From assembly GCA_037447655.1 (NCBI GenBank), contig JBBHKE010001957.1:91836-155835 (forward strand): a DNA stretch of 64,000 bases, in the 5' to 3' direction. Shown here piece by piece: positions 23,022-37,187 of this stretch. Every line of letters starts with the position of its first letter. Position 1 is the first letter of the stretch. This DNA is from Zygnema cylindricum. Its lineage: Eukaryota; Streptophyta; Zygnematophyceae; Zygnematales; Zygnemataceae. Made by a program: the position numbers and the translations under genes. The notes below the pieces were generated by a model. That model was given only the letters and a program-made list of their open reading frames with translations, ran no database searches and had not been told where the DNA came from.

Positions 23022-23204
23022 GTACATGCCTAAGCCCTCCAAGCAACTGACCGCAACTGGATCTACCGTTTTTTTCATTGTTTTAAACTTTTAACAACAT
23101 GAGAGCTGAATGAGATGACGGTCATATAACGAGAAATGCTGCAGAGGCATGTTTACGAGGCATGTTAATCCCCGTTGTGAACTATCTCCTTGCCGGATCA
23201 TGAT

Positions 23205-23515
23205 CTATTTAAGGAGAGAGAGAGAGAGAGAGGGGGATAGGTGTGAGTAGAGAGATATAGAGAGAGAGGTATAGGGGGAGAAGAGGGAGAGGAGAACGGA
23301 GATGGCGAGGAGGAGAGAGAAGGAGCAGGATAAGGGGAGGGATAGGGAAAGGGAGAGGAATAATGAGAAAGAGAGGGTGATAAAAAAAAGGAGAAGAGGG
23401 GACGAGGAAGAGAGAGGAGGAGCGGTAGAGGCAAGAGGAGAGGGAGAAGAGGGGGATATGGAGAGAGAGATATAGAGAGATGAGTGTGGATAGGGGGAGA
23501 GAGAGAGAGAGAGAG
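23205..23515 (+). repeat. GA-rich low-complexity tract
   Basis: Interrupted (GA)n and GAGGGG units. Open frames across it are compositional only. Confidence 0.9.
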
Positions 23516-24424
23516 GAATTTATCTAGTACTAGGCCGTTCCTCTATCAAGTGTTGCCCCTAATTGTACGGAGCATTTGTACGGAGACGTCGTAAAGAGCA
23601 ATATACTGGCAGTAGAGTAAGTCGAGAGTACAACAATTTTCAAATTTTGTTACTTTTTTTGCCATCTAGGTCAACGCCAGTCAACGAACCTCCCGAATCC
23701 GTACATGATCCATACAGGATCATGCCACGTAGGCTTGCGGTCAGACATTGAAAATCGTCCAAGTTTTTTAAAGTCGTACAATTAGAATGTCACATTTGTA
23801 CTTTCATCCGTCATGAACTTTCCAGCCGTACGATGTGCATGTAAGATTTGTAAAAAGAGTTTGTCAAAAAAAAATCCATCCTTACAGTTTGGCTGTAAGA
23901 CTCGTACGAACGTACTACCACAATGTACCAAACCAGAAATATTAATAAAAATGTCGTAGTAAAAAACATAAGGACGATAGTCAACGAGGGTCCCCCCCCC
24001 CAAAGGATGGGAAATGGAGCGTGACGTGACATCCTCCGGCAAAGATTTCTTGGCAAAGATTTTGGCATTGATCCATCAAGCGTGACATCGTGCGATACAT
24101 CAAGCTTCTTATTGGTGGCATGTGGCACTAGTCATCTTTATCAACTGTTCACAACAATGAGTTTCCGTGATTAAATATTTCCCAAAATAGAATCCTTCTA
24201 ATGCCTGTCCTGCTGTATGAATTCCGCCCAAAGTCAGCAACTCGACAACTACGGCCATTATACAACCCACATAAACCATTATTTGTCCCTATCGGGAATT
24301 GTCGTTATGATTCGCTTATCGTATGTACGGTCGATGCTGCATTGACGTTTATGTACCTTTCGTCGATGGCGTAATTTTACTTTAGTTATTTCTCTCGTGG
24401 TGTGCAGAGTGTGCAGGTCACATA

Positions 24425-25492
24425 TGTAGAAATTAATGGTCCCTTTAAATTATTTTCTAGGTCTAAATAGAAATATAGAAAAAGCCGAGGCAGTCTACCT
24501 CTAACTCTCTCTCCAACTTCTCAAACTTGTCGCAGTCACTAAGAAATTGGAGAGGAAGCTATAACCATGGCAACCTAGGCTATCCATAGGTTTAAGGGAA
24601 TATATATATATGAGTTTGTTTACAGTTAGAGGTTTTGTTACTAAAAGGATATGTGCCACCCCAGGATTTGATCCTGGTACCTGCCGAACAGTATGCAACC
24701 GGTAGACGGTAGCCTTATCCGTTATGTCTAGACCTAGTGTTACGCAATATAGGGTTTGATATTTAATTATACATTACCAAGTAGGATAATTCATTTAACT
24801 GAAACTATTTACGAGATAGATAGAATCAGTAATGTATAAGTACGGATTGTGGTACGGATAAAGAAAGGAATACGCGCATTTGTTTCTCTAGCGAAACGAA
24901 TACCGCGCATGTATTTATTAGGACTACGATTCAAAGTAAATTTAATCGGACGGCCGGCATGAACGCCAAGATCGCGAAAGAGGATTTCGGCGGTTTGTGG
25001 TCATCGCCACATCGGGTGACATGTGGCGAAATTACAATGGATCGTGGTATCTCCGGAGAGTGCGACTTCAAATCCAAATATGACATGTGTCGACATTTAA
25101 GCCATGTCGTACAATGTCCGTACAAAAAGTACACCAGAAGCTGTACTTTTGTGTACGAAAGTGGAATATGATTGGCTCCGTACATCAATAGATAGAGTCT
25201 ATCAAAGAGATGGGACTTAAGAAAATTAGGAGATAGGACCCTCTCTCCCACAAAGCTTTTGTACAAAAGGTCAACTTTGACCCTCCATAACTTACTGCTC
25301 AGGGGAGCAAATTCATAGATTCTTTTTGCTATCGACTCTGGGGAGTCTTGCCTTCATTCGAGTGAAGGTGGTCAAAGTTTTTGTTTGCCAAGGTAGCGGT
25401 TATCCTTGTTGAAACACAAAGGGATCAGAGGTATCCTAGAGGCTTATTAGAAGCTGTTCAATCTGAGGACTTATGCAGGTCTCAGAGTTTCA
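24425..25492 (+). repeat. 5' LTR of copia-B
   Basis: 1,068 bp, TGTAGAAATT...GAGTTTCA. Aligns end to end with 29,840-30,907 and, inverted, with the copia-A LTRs. It carries the antisense tRNA-like segment at about 24,645-24,715. Confidence 0.93.
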
Positions 25493-25507
25493 TGTTATGG
25501 GCCCACC
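25493..25507 (+). promoter_or_regulatory. Primer-binding site of copia-B
   Basis: TGTTATGGGCCCACC directly after the LTR. TTATGGGCCCACC is complementary to the anticodon arm of initiator tRNA-Met, as in copia-A and copia-C. Confidence 0.75.
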
Positions 25508-25587
25508 CTCTAGGGTACCAATCTTTTATGGAAGTGGCTTCATATACTGGGAAAGTATGATGATAGGAGCTCTATGCGAAAAAGGTA

Positions 25588-28500
25588 TTGGGGGATAGTG
25601 AGTGGACAGTTGGGGCTTCTATGAAGTCTTGGAATCCCTCCAGGGTTTTGAGGAAGCAGATTCACCAGGAAAGAGGATCCACCATCAACGGAGGAAACAA
25701 TGAAGGAGAGGTGGTGGACAAAGGAAAAGAGAAGGAGACGACCACACCAATAGCAACTGGTTCGGCATTCATGTCACCTATTCTGAGGAACAAGGAGAAT
25801 GATACTCAAACCTGGGACTTCAACAATATGGCGGAAAAGCACTTCATACTACGCCATCTCACTCAAGGACTTGCATGTCCTTATTTGCAGGTAGAAAGGG
25901 CATCCGATCTTTGGATGGCTCTCATAGAGATGTACCGAAGTGGTACGATTTAGCAACAAGAGTTGGCTGATCAGAAAGTTAAGGAGTATGTATACAAAGG
26001 GGGAAATATGTTGGATTTTTGCAATGAGCTTGCTACACTATTCATGGAGCTAGAGAGTGCGGGAAAAGAGTTTAGTGAAAAAGAAAAGGTTAACTGTTTA
26101 CTGATGAAGTTACCCGATGAATTCGAGAACATAGTCAACTGTGTGCAGGACTTGCCGATTCAAGATGGATATGGAACTCAGTGGTAGGGATGATTCTCGT
26201 TTGGGAGAATACGATTGACATCCGAAAGGGAGGAAAGAGTGGCCAAGCCTTGGCAACTGCGATCGATTGGAGGAACAAGGATTCTCGGAAACCGGTCATA
26301 AACTATGGGGGGAGGGAGCAGAAAAATTCGACCGACGAGTTTTCGGACCAAGGGATCCTAAAGGTTTATGTTTATTTTGTAAGAAACCTGGGCACTATAT
26401 GGCAAAGTGCACTAACTAACCGAGTTTTGGTTAAAGGAGGGGCAGACAAGTGGTACCCTGAGAGGAAAGAAAAAGTCCCTTGTGACATAGGTACTTGAGG
26501 CGAAATCCGAGGACGAGGACGATGAGCTCATTTTAGATGAGGAGTTGGAGGCGAAAAACGAGGTGGAAATTCCACGAAGGCAGAAATGTGCTTACGATGG
26601 ATTGCAAAGTGAAGCAGGCTGGATTGTAGATTCAGGTGCCTCCATGCACATGTGTAAGGATAGCCACCTGTTCACTAAGATAAGAAAGATTCCCACTGTA
26701 GAGATAGGGTAAAGGGATGGGAGGATAGTCACCACTACTCTTGTAGGATCGGTAGATGTGAAAGTGTTAGTGGAAGGAAAGACATTCATAGTAACATTCT
26801 CCGATGTATTGTTTATTCCGAAGCTGAACAAAAACCTCATCTCTACATCTGTATTAGATGATAAGGGTTTTTTTACTAGCACTAGGGAAGGAGTCTTTAC
26901 TGCTAATTTTTAGGAGGATGTCTATTTCATTGCTGAAAAAGGTAGCCATGGGATGTTTAGGCTGGTTTTAAGCAATGAAATGAAGAAATTTTATTATGCT
27001 GGTGTTCATGATATTATGATGTGGCATAAGAGGCTTGGGCATGTGAATCTTGATAAGTTAAGAGAGATGAAAAAGATGGGAGTGGTGGAAGGAATTCAGT
27101 GCGGTGAGAGTGATAATATAAATGATTGTAGTGGATGTGCTCATGGTAAAGCACACAAATTACCCTTTCCTAAAACAGCCACCTATAAGGGAGAAAAAAT
27201 TCTAGATCTAGTACACACAGATATTTGGGGACCGGCTAAAATGCCCTCACCGAGGGGGAAGAGATTTATAATGACTATCACTGATGATTGGTCTCGGTAT
27301 TCGTGGGTGTATTTTTTGAAAAACAAGTCCGAAGCTCATAATTGTTTTAGACAATATAAAGCATGGAGCGAAAAACTCCATGAAACTTCAATCAAGAGAG
27401 TAAGGAGTGACAATTGTGGAGAGTATACTTCTAACCACTTTGAGGATTTTCTGAGGGAAGATGGGGTCCAACACCAAAAGACACTTCCAGAAAATCCGCA
27501 ACAGAATAGGGTAGCTGAAAGGTTAAATAGAACACTAAGTGATAGTGCTAGAAGTATGTTGTCAGATAAGAAGATAGGAAAAAGGTTTTGGGTAGAAGCA
27601 ATGAACTGTGCTAATTACCTCAAAAAAGAGTTCTTATGTCAGCTATAAAAGACGAAACACCTTATGAAAGATGGACAGGTCAGAAACCAGACATATCTCA
27701 CCTAAAGGTTTTCGCCAGTCAAGTATTCGGTCTAGATACATATCGGTCTAATTGGAAGCTAGATCCTAAAGGAAAACCGGGATACTTATTAGGATATGAT
27801 GAGGATGTTAAAGGATATAGAGTTTATGATCTAAAAAGGGAAGATATAATCTTAGTAAAGCATCTAGTGGTTATGGATGAAGAAAAGTCTGTGGATCCCT
27901 TCAAGTATACAAAGTCAATAAAAATCAGATTTGAGTTAGAAAATTCCGATGACTTTGAGCTTTTTAACTATCCATGTTTTAGAGAATATTACATTCTTGC
28001 AGGTACAAATCAGACCAAAAAAAGGACTCAGCTGTGGAAACTCTAGTAACAACTCTACCCGAAGCGGAATATGTGGTGGAAATTGATTCCGAATCAAGGG
28101 ATACGGGAGAAGCCGAGATTGTTCGAAAGAATCCACGAGAACCATCTATTCTGGCCACAGATTTTGAGGGGGGGAGGAGAAGTAGCAAAAGATTGTAAGA
28201 AAAACAGGTTAATAACAAGGTAACTAAACTATCTCATCAAGATAAACCTTCGACTTATGGAGAGGCGATGACTTGTCCAAAAAGAAACCGGTGAAAGACA
28301 ACCATCAATGAGGAGATGGCCTCAATTATGGCAGCCGATACTTGGGAGCAAGTGGATTGTCCACCTAACCGAAAACCAATCGGTTGTAAGTGGGTTTTCA
28401 AATTAAAACTGAACCTAGATAACACAATCAAGCGCTACAAGGCCAGATTAGTGGAAAAGGGATTTACACAAAAGGAGGGAATTGACTACGAGGAAACCTT

Positions 28501-29823
28501 TGCTCGGTTGTCATATTTCCCTCCGTCTACATACTTCTCAATCTGGCAGCAGTGGAAGACATAGAAGTGCACTTGATGGACATCAAGAAAGCCTTTTTGC
28601 ATGGAGAATTGGAAGAGGAGATCTTCATGCGACAACCCGAAGGTTTTGTGGAGGAAGGAGAGGAGAGTAAGGTATGCCGGCTGATTAAATCTCTTTATGG
28701 TTTGAAACAGGCGCCTCGATAGTGGAATAAGAAGCTTGATGAGTTTCTTACTGGTCTGGGATATATCCGGATCAGCTAAGATCACTCAATCTATGTTTTT
28801 TGTCGATGAGGAAGGTTTTATATTTATTGCAATTTATGTTGATGACTTGCTTGTTTTAAGTAAATCAATGGAAAAAATTAATAAACTGAAAACCGATCTT
28901 AAGGGGAGATTTGAAATGAAAGATATGGGAGAAGCAAGATATATTTTGGGAATTCAAGTAGAGAGAGACCGAAAAAGAAAAATTATAAGATTGACTCAAA
29001 AGGAAGCAATAGGGAACATGCTTGAAAAATTTTAGATAGATAAAGCTAATAGTTGTACAACTCCAATGGAGTTGAAAAAGGGAAGTGAGGGGAGTGAGGA
29101 AGGAGTCATATTCTTAGACGAGGAATTATCTCATGAAGAACAGAAGTTCATGCAGACTATTACTTACAGGCAAGTAGTGGGATGTCTAATCTATTTTATG
29201 AATTGTACCCGGCCGGATTTAGCTGCAGTTGTAGGAGTGCTGAGTAGAAGTCTAAATGCTCCCAAAAGAGAGATTGGGTGGCAGCTAAGAGAGTCATTAG
29301 ATATTTGATAGGAACTAGGGATCTATGGTTGCATTTGGGTGGGGAGAATACTGACATCACTACTTGGAGTGATGCCAGTTATGGTGATGCTCCGATGAGG
29401 AGATGCACTTCTAGATATGTATTATATGTGGATGATGGGACTTGCTGTTGGAGTAGCAAACAGCAAAAAGTTATTGCTTAGTCCACCATGGAGGCTGAGT
29501 ATATGGCCTCTTGCTCTGCTGTAAAAGAATTGATGTGGGTCAAGTCTTTGCTTCGTGATCTTGGTCACCTTAAGAGTGGTGTGTAGATTTTTTTTTGTGA
29601 TAATCAGGTAGCAATCGCTATTTCTTCCAATCCTAAACATCATTTTAAAGCCTAACACATGGACATTAGACTGAGCTTTGTTAGAGAGAAAGTAGAAAAC
29701 AAAATAATTAGTTTAGAGTACCGACCAAATAGTGAGATGGTAGTAAATATGATGACCAATTCTGTGCCTTCCCCTAAGCTAATTTTCTACAGGGAGAAGT
29801 TTGGTCTGAAATTAAAGATTGAC
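25588..29823 (+). pseudogene. Copia-B gag-pol polyprotein, decayed
   Basis: Domains in order. Gag is at 25,588-26,187, with a CAG-to-TAG stop at 25,951 relative to copia-A. The zinc knuckle (about 26,340-26,420) is destroyed by frameshift. The protease has WIVDSGASMHMC (about 26,620-26,650). GAG-pre-integrase and integrase (26,953-28,046) have MWHKRLGHVN, CSGCAHGK, TDIWGPA and SDNCGEY. RT is at 28,316-29,035, with CKWVFKLK, KSLYGLKQAPR and the catalytic YVDD at about 28,834. RNase H (about 29,280-29,700) has STMEAEYMASCS and a DNQVAIAIS segment. At least ten stops or frameshifts are visible, several explained by CAG-to-TAG changes. Confidence 0.9.
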
Positions 29824-29839
29824 TAGTAAATAAGGGGAA

Positions 29840-30907
29840 TGTAGAAATTAATGGTCCGTTTAAAGTATTTTCTAGGTCTAAATAGAAATATAGAAAAAGC
29901 CGAGGCAGTCTACCTCTAACTTCTCTCTCCAACTTCTCAAACTTGTCGCAGTCACTGAGAAATTGGAGAGGAAGCTAGAGCCATGGCTACCTAGGCTATC
30001 CAGAGGTTAACGGGAAATATATATATTAGTTTATTTATAGTTAGAGGTTTTTTTACTAAAAGGATATGTGCCAACCCCAAGATTTGATCCTGGTACCTGT
30101 CGGACGGTATGCAGCCGGTAGATGGTAGCATGATCCGTTGTCTAGACCTAGTGTTACGTAATATAGGATTTGATATTTAATTGTACATTACCAAATAGGA
30201 TAATTCATTTAACTGAAACTATTTTCGGGATACATAGAATCAGTAATGTAAATGTACGGATTTTGGTACGGATAAAGAAACGAATACCGCACATTTGTTT
30301 CTTTAACGAAATGAATACCGCGCAGGTATTTAATATGGCTACGATTAAATTTAAATTTAATCGGACGGCCGGAATGAATGCCGAGATCGCGGAATAGGAT
30401 TTCGGTGGTTTGTGGTCATTGCCACATCGGATGACACATGGCGAAATTACATTTGATCGTGGTATCTCCAGAGATTACGGCACCGAATCCGAATATGACA
30501 TGTGTCGAAATTTAGGCCATGTCGTACAATGTCCGTACAAAAAGTACAACGGAAGCTATACTTTTGTGTACGAAAGTGGAATATGATTTGCTCCGTACAT
30601 CAGTAGATAGAGTCTGTGAGAGAGATAGGACTTATAAAAATTAGGAGATAGGACCCTCTCTCCCAGAGAGCTTTTGTACCAAAGGTCAACTTTTACCCTC
30701 CATAACTTACTGCTCAAGGGAGCAAATTTAGAGATTCTTTTTGCTATCGACTCAAAGGAGTCTTGCCTTCACAGGGGTGAAGGTGGTCAAAGTTTTTGTG
30801 TGCCACGGTGGCGATTTTTCTTGCTGAAACACAAAGGGGTCAGAGTTATCCTAGAGGCTTCTTAGAAGCTGTTCACTCTGAGGATTTATGGAGGTCTCAG
30901 TGTTTCA
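29840..30907 (+). repeat. 3' LTR of copia-B
   Basis: 1,068 bp, preceded by the purine tract TAAGGGGAA and ending CAGTGTTTCA. Confidence 0.93.
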
Positions 30908-33900
30908 TCTTACATGAGGCGAAATGCGCCGAGACTTGCACACTTTGCAAAATACCGCCCGGGTACCGCGGATTTTTAGGATCATAAGGTTGTTGGTTGT
31001 GTTTTTTTTTATATAAAAAAAACACAAATGAGAAAAAAATCCTAAACATATTTATACACACGACGCGGCGCGCGGCGTCGTAAAGTGAAATTGGAGTGAA
31101 ATGTGTGAAGGGCGACATGGACGCTTCACACGCGACCTTCACACCTAAAAATGCTCGATTCGGAAACAACCATGTTGTCCATATTTTTTTTAAAGTAGAC
31201 GTTTTACAATATGCAAGTTTTGTGTGAATAAATCGTTTACAACATTTCCCTAGACAATGCGTATTTTATGTGAAACTTGTGCGTTTTGTATGTGCATTCC
31301 AAGCACACCTCATTTTTTCGTTCGAAGACATGATCGTACACTTCAGCATTTTGACAAAAAGATTTAAAGATACGTAGGGGTTTCGCATGTAAGCAAAACT
31401 TAGTCTTGTTACTTTGTTTTTTAGCTAAGATTCTTTGTATGACTTTCAGAGCATTCGGATGTTAACGCAAATAACTTGTTATTTAAAAAAGTGACTTACG
31501 TAGACGTGTACGAAATAATGTGACAGATGAAGTGGCACATAAAATGAGGAAAAACTTCCCACTCGAAAAAATAATCACGCGTCTTTCCCGCACGCTTTAC
31601 CATTTTTGTGACTTCCTAATGTACGTACGCCACATTGTCGACGTGTCGAAACCCTAAAATACCTTTCGTTATCGCACAAAAATGAGGTTTTGTTTTTTGT
31701 TTTCCCAACTTCGCAACAGGTGCCTAATGTTTTTCCTACGCCGTATGTGTGAAAACATGTGTGTTTGAGAGAAACGGCCCTTGTATAGAAATCAGCGTAC
31801 GGAAAACAGTACACACAGGCTGGAAACGTACAGTGTGTTTTTTTTTTGGTACTCCGCGCACAAAATTTGTTAAAAACTTCCGACTCGTGGGACAGCATAT
31901 GCCTATTCGCTCACCTCATTGGAATTTATTTCAAATCACCCCGCGAGGTGATTTGATGTAAAGTTTGAACATGTGCTGAAAGGACGCGAAAATGGGTCGA
32001 AATGTGCTCGATGACAAATTGCATCGCGCTAGAGGACAAAGTGTTTTATGTATACAGTTTCAAGGTAACGCAACTTGTACGGTGGTAATTTCTTTTTTTT
32101 GGTACGGCTGCAAATTTTCTCGTTTGTTTCTAAGTTATACAGGAAAACGACAAAAAATAACTGTAACTTTAGCACATGCAAAAGTATTCTTAGTGTTAAT
32201 GTTTTTGCTGCTAGTTAATACATCTTTTCTCCTTACACACATGTCGGTTTTAAGATCTAGATGTTGCAATTGAAAGGTAAGATTCTAAGCTTCCAATTGG
32301 CGGTCTCAATTTGAAAATGTGAAAAGTGTGTACGGAGAAAAGATGTTTAAGAAAAAGAATATAAACCTAATAGCGATACGGTGAAGTGAAAGTGGCGCAC
32401 GATTTTATGTAAACAATGATGGGACAAAACCCTTGGTAAAACCAAAAATCAAAAAAAAACAAGCAAACAGAAAGCGAGTTGGACCAATTGTTAGAAGCGG
32501 TGGTGATTAAATGTACGGTTGATCAGCATTTTTACGGCATTCTATGATTTTAGCTGACTTACATTCTAGCGGTTACTTTAATAATTTAAGCTCGTAGTCA
32601 AAAAAAAAATCAATATATAAAAGCGCTTCATTTGATGCCCATTCAATTCTCGTTGATGGAAACTCTAATGATAGCCAAAACTTTTCGAGTTTATCTGTAT
32701 TGTTAACAAACGATTTATTCGACTAAAAATCAGCTTTTGGAGGGTGGATGTGTTTCCACGAAGGCTATAACCATATTTTTTGTTTTTATTGCAAATGACA
32801 AAAATACATTTTGTCAAAAAAAAGACTTCCATACAGGTTTTAAACGTCGACTTTGTCTAACGGAATTGTGCTCTTGACGACCTACGCACTTGTCAACGTG
32901 TCATGTTTTAACTTACTCACCATTCCTGCGTGCCATAAAAGTCTCATCAAGAAATGATGTCTACTCGATGACTGAAAAGTCGTTTGTATTTTTCAAAAAT
33001 AATGATTGTTCTAGGCCAGCTAGCGCCATGCATCCAACGAAATCAATTTAAAGGCTCTTATGGAAAATTCTAAAAGTGTCCAATGCTCTAATAATAGTGA
33101 GGCTCTTGGCCATGATGAGCTGGAAAACATCGGATGGTCAAGATACAATTTTTGTGTTATCGATGGGACACCAAATCGTTGTTGCACAACAGCGACTAGG
33201 ACTCGAACAATAAAACTTTATAATTTTCTCGTATTATTTCCTAGAAAACTCGATATTAGTGGCACGACGTGGTCTTGAAAGACACCAAAAAGGTTCCATC
33301 CATATTATCGTTCATCGAATCTAAACGCTTTAATTTTTGTCAAGCTTCAAAACTGCATGTGTGACCTATGAAGATATTGGCTAGTCCTTGCAGTCCTTTT
33401 ACTTTCTACGCCGCGTTGCTTAAAAACCACACCGGAAACGATAAAAATATATTTTCATGGATAATTAAAATAAGACACTTCTCCCCTAGAATTTCTCTTA
33501 ATGATCCACGTGTCATGAATCCATGGCAAGCTGAATGTTTGCTTCTTTGTTGGTTGGTCTCTAGTTGTAGGCTCTTCTGTACTTTGTATTGATTTAACGA
33601 CCGGCTGATATGTTTGCTCACGTAGCCTGTGAGAGTGTGACCCATTGACCGTTTGTGAAAGTGAGGTACTTTTGTAGTTTTATTCTAAACTTAAATCTGT
33701 AACAAGAAAAATACTCTTTGGCCGTACGAAAAAAAAGTGAAGAAACGACAATACAATTTACGTCGTATTTAAACTTAGGTTGCATCTCCATGTACTTGAA
33801 ACTCATAAAATTTACTTTGTTTTTTAGCGAAGATCCAACGCACCAGGATTTTAGGTGTCCCTATGTGTACCAAACGAAGTTTTCACTTAAGGGCGTGACG

Positions 33901-36900
33901 ATTGTATACGTGGACAATGCGCGTGACGGCTGTCGACACTGTATAATCTGTGATGATGCACGATATTTTTTGTTGTTGCATGTGATGTGGCATGACTTTT
34001 CGTGACATTGTAGATGTATAGCCATTCAGCGAGTGTTATTTCACGGTTGAAGAAAATGCACTTTGCCTTTGCTTCTCTTGTCCGCTCGACGTGAAATGAC
34101 ATCGAATCTTGAGACCCTTCGTGAAATAAAATTCTTACCAGGCGACAACATAAAAGCAAACAAATTGTGTGTTTTGATTTGTTATACGTGAATGCAACCG
34201 GACAAAACATAGCGGATCGTGCACTTTTCATTGTTCACTAAAATTCTTTTGGTATTTTCTTAATTTTTTTTACACGTGCGACAATTTGTTTTTATTTGTT
34301 TTTCGAAAATTATTTGTTTTAAAACACATATTCCTTCTGTTCTAAACAAAACATTGAAAATGACGTTTTTTAGGGTGGCCGTGGGTTGAAGAACACAAAA
34401 CGACAACATATTGTACATCTTAAATTCAATGATGACGCAATTTGTACTTCTCATTTTTTTCTATTTTTTTGTACGGTTATAACTTACGTGGTACGGCTCT
34501 TAGTTTTCAGGAAAACGACAAAAAAAAAATCCTTACTTAGGCATTTGGAGACGCACCCTTAGGTTAGATTTTCGTTCAGCAAAAAGTGGGGCTGCTTACT
34601 GATTTTGTATTATATCGTACTTTGTAGTATTGTTTTTTTTTTAAACAACATTACATAATTTACAATCAGGCCCAAGGTTCTAGAGCAATATTTAGCCGTC
34701 AGATTATGTTTGAGCCTTCATCCGCGCCATTCATCCGTCCAGTTTTGTATTTGGCTATGAAACAAAATGGTTGGAATTGGTACACCAACATGATAAAGAT
34801 TGGTGGCACGATCAACTACATATTGTACAAAACAATAAGGTACAGTACAATACAGCACAGTGGCACTACAAATCTCACACATACTAAAAGCCACGTGCCC
34901 TTAAACAAAGGTGTATAAGGATCTCCTACCTCTCAAAAAATCTCATTACTACAAACAATCCCAACCACACATTCCACACATTGGAATATACACATCCACA
35001 TTCGACCACACTCACATAAGGATAAACTTTAAATTAGAAAAAGCTTTTGTCCACATAACATTAGCTTGGTCTCTTGCCCTCGTGGCTCAACCCTTCTTAT
35101 TAAAGTATTTTCCACTACTTTCCACTCTTAATAATTCTATCTCTTAACTACTAAAACACTATTTAGTTAGTAAGAGATTTCAATTCAAAAAAATGCCTTT
35201 CTCCAATTTGGTATTAATCGTTCAGGACCAAGATCTGTCAGAATTTCCATAAACTTTTCCAAAGTAAAAGATGTCTACTCTCCTCTTACACTTCACTATT
35301 TATCCATCATCGCCCTAGACTAGCCAGGCAAAAGTCAACGCTCCGTTTTAACAAGCTTTTACTTGGGCCAATCATTAATCAGCAAGGACTCAGACTGACC
35401 AATGCAAAAACGTGTGAAATCTCTTACGAACTACTTAGCACTTTACTAACCAATCAAACGTAACGTTTCACTACGTAACATTTACGTGCAAAAGTGCGCG
35501 CCAAACGAAACGCGACTTCGCACGATCGGGCGTAACAAATTTCGCACGCGAAACTTCCTACGAAATTCCCTTAAGTGAAAGTGACGTTTCATATTAAGAT
35601 TGTACGAAACGAAACCACCGTGCATACTAAGAGTTTCATTAGAACTTCATGAAACGTACACGCGTAATTTCGGTACTAATTTGACCCTTAACCCGTTTCA
35701 ATGATACCCACTTGTTATTTAGACCCCACGCTGTCACCTAAATACACCCATCCCTATAACTTTTAAAATATAACTCCAAATAGCGTGATTCTTTCGTTGA
35801 CGTCTACCAAATTTAGTACTCTATAATCAAAACACCTTAATACCCTTTCATAAACAAGTTCGATCCGCTATTATTGTTACATCATCCCCTTCTTTTTTTA
35901 ACTAACCTCAGTTAATGCACCTTAAATTCTCAAGACAAGACTTCTATATTATTATCCCTCCAATACCTTTGTATTATCCCTCCAATACCTCTATATTATT
36001 ATCCCGCGGGATCAAAAATTTTCATTTTTACCGTGGAGCACAACGCACTTTAGTTCACCTTAAACGGAGGTCGAAATGCGGAGTTAGTCCGGTGCAAAGG
36101 TGTCGGCTCAATTATATAGCATCGGTTCTATGTAGCTCTAACGTAGGGGTACATTGTGGAACGGCACGCAGCCTTTGGGATTGCCTCGTAGATCTTGCTA
36201 TTAGTTGTGAGTAGGATGTTAGTTCAGGCCCAACACACGGGCTGAGCATTTATGACACCGAGTCAAAGTTAGACGTTTCACGTCAATTCAGAACTTTGCT
36301 GCTTACTAGTGAACCATAGGAGGACCTTTGGCTGTCAATTGAGCCGGAGCCAGTCGCCTAACTTTTTGCCGTGAGTGTAGTACACCCTGGTTTTTCTTGT
36401 GTTTGTACAATAACAATTGCTAACCGTTGATTGGCTTTGAGTATTGCTTTGACTTTGGTAGAGGCAAAAAGACAAACTTTTGTTGTTATATGGATCTTTG
36501 GGCCAAATGAGACATGTTGCTTTTTCAATACTCTCTCTTGAGAAAATCCCCAGAGAATTGAATCAACCTTTTTGTTGGAAAATTGTTGCATTGTGTCGTT
36601 GACTCTATTGCCATCTTTCTTTTGGGTTGTCTTTTGTGAAGATCATAGCTCGGGTGGGTAAGTGGCACTATCCTCTCTTTGGGCGGTTTTGGACTTTCGT
36701 TGTTTAAAACTTAGAAGAGTCTTGTCGGATTTGTACGGCAAAACCGAGGGGTGAGGGAGACTCATACCTGTCTTCGGGGCCATTGGGAAAGTTTCCTTCT
36801 TCTGAGTTTGGTCAATGTTGCGCTCTGGAGTATGTTGGCTCACTTCACCATTATCATTGACTTATATCTTTATTTCCGTTCTCTCGGGCAAGGTGATATT

Positions 36901-37187
36901 GTTTAATCTGAAAGAGCCGATTTTTATTATTTCTATATTTCTGCATGGGAGTTATTTGCGTGCTCTTATGGTCGTCTTTGGTTTTTGTCCGGAGTTCATG
37001 TAGGCCTGATCGGACGACTATCATTTCCTTTCTATTCTTTGGAAAGTGGTCAAGGGAGTAGCATTTAGTAGGCTTCCAGTGGATAAACACATTACTTAAA
37101 ATGCCACTGTCCCCTTGAGTTAAAGAGGATAGCTGGTTAGGGTAGTGTACTTTTATAAGGAGATTTAGCTCCTCTATTCATATCAGT
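30908..37187. other. AT-rich gene-free region, possible decayed repeats
   Basis: No protein family recognised on either strand. Notable items are a GC-rich hairpin around 31,059-31,080 (ACGACGC...GCGTCGT) and a 9-bp stem CAAATCACC/GGTGATTTG at about 31,933-31,957. There are also several TTTTTTGGTACGGCT...GAAAACGACAAAAA segments (about 32,090 and 34,460) that look like diverged copies of one repeat. GTAC and CGTAC words are frequent. 35,450-35,650 is rich in CGAAAC/GAAACG words and may be part of an LTR. Confidence 0.45.

Larger units (their letters stand above)
20680..24424. other. Spacer between copia-A and copia-B, no firm gene
   Basis: Non-coding in the main. It contains an STR-like GTAC palindrome (about 21,514-21,546) and palindromic TTAGTGTTATTAACACTAA-type modules near 21,668 and 22,030. 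It also holds a CT run into a gap of 196 N (22,826-23,021) and a GA-rich stretch (23,205-23,515). Around 22,140-22,250 is a GC-rich CCGGCC/GGATCCG block of unknown origin. Confidence 0.5.
24425..30907 (+). mobile_element. Copia-B: near full-length Ty1/copia element, inactive
   Basis: 5' LTR 24,425-25,492, primer site, gag, protease, integrase, RT, RNase H, purine tract (AAGGGGAA) and 3' LTR 29,840-30,907. The integrase-before-RT order is diagnostic of Ty1/copia. Same family as copia-A, in the opposite orientation. The bases outside the LTRs (ACATA before, TCTTA after) do not match, so no target duplication is left. Many stops and frameshifts disable it. Confidence 0.92.

Noticed and set aside
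22645-23094. Frames of 100-136 codons across the gap
   Set aside because: Most of their length is N.
24645-24715. A functional tRNA gene
   Set aside because: The T-arm is convincing, but no 5' acceptor strand pairs with the 3' side. Kept only as a tRNA-like finding.
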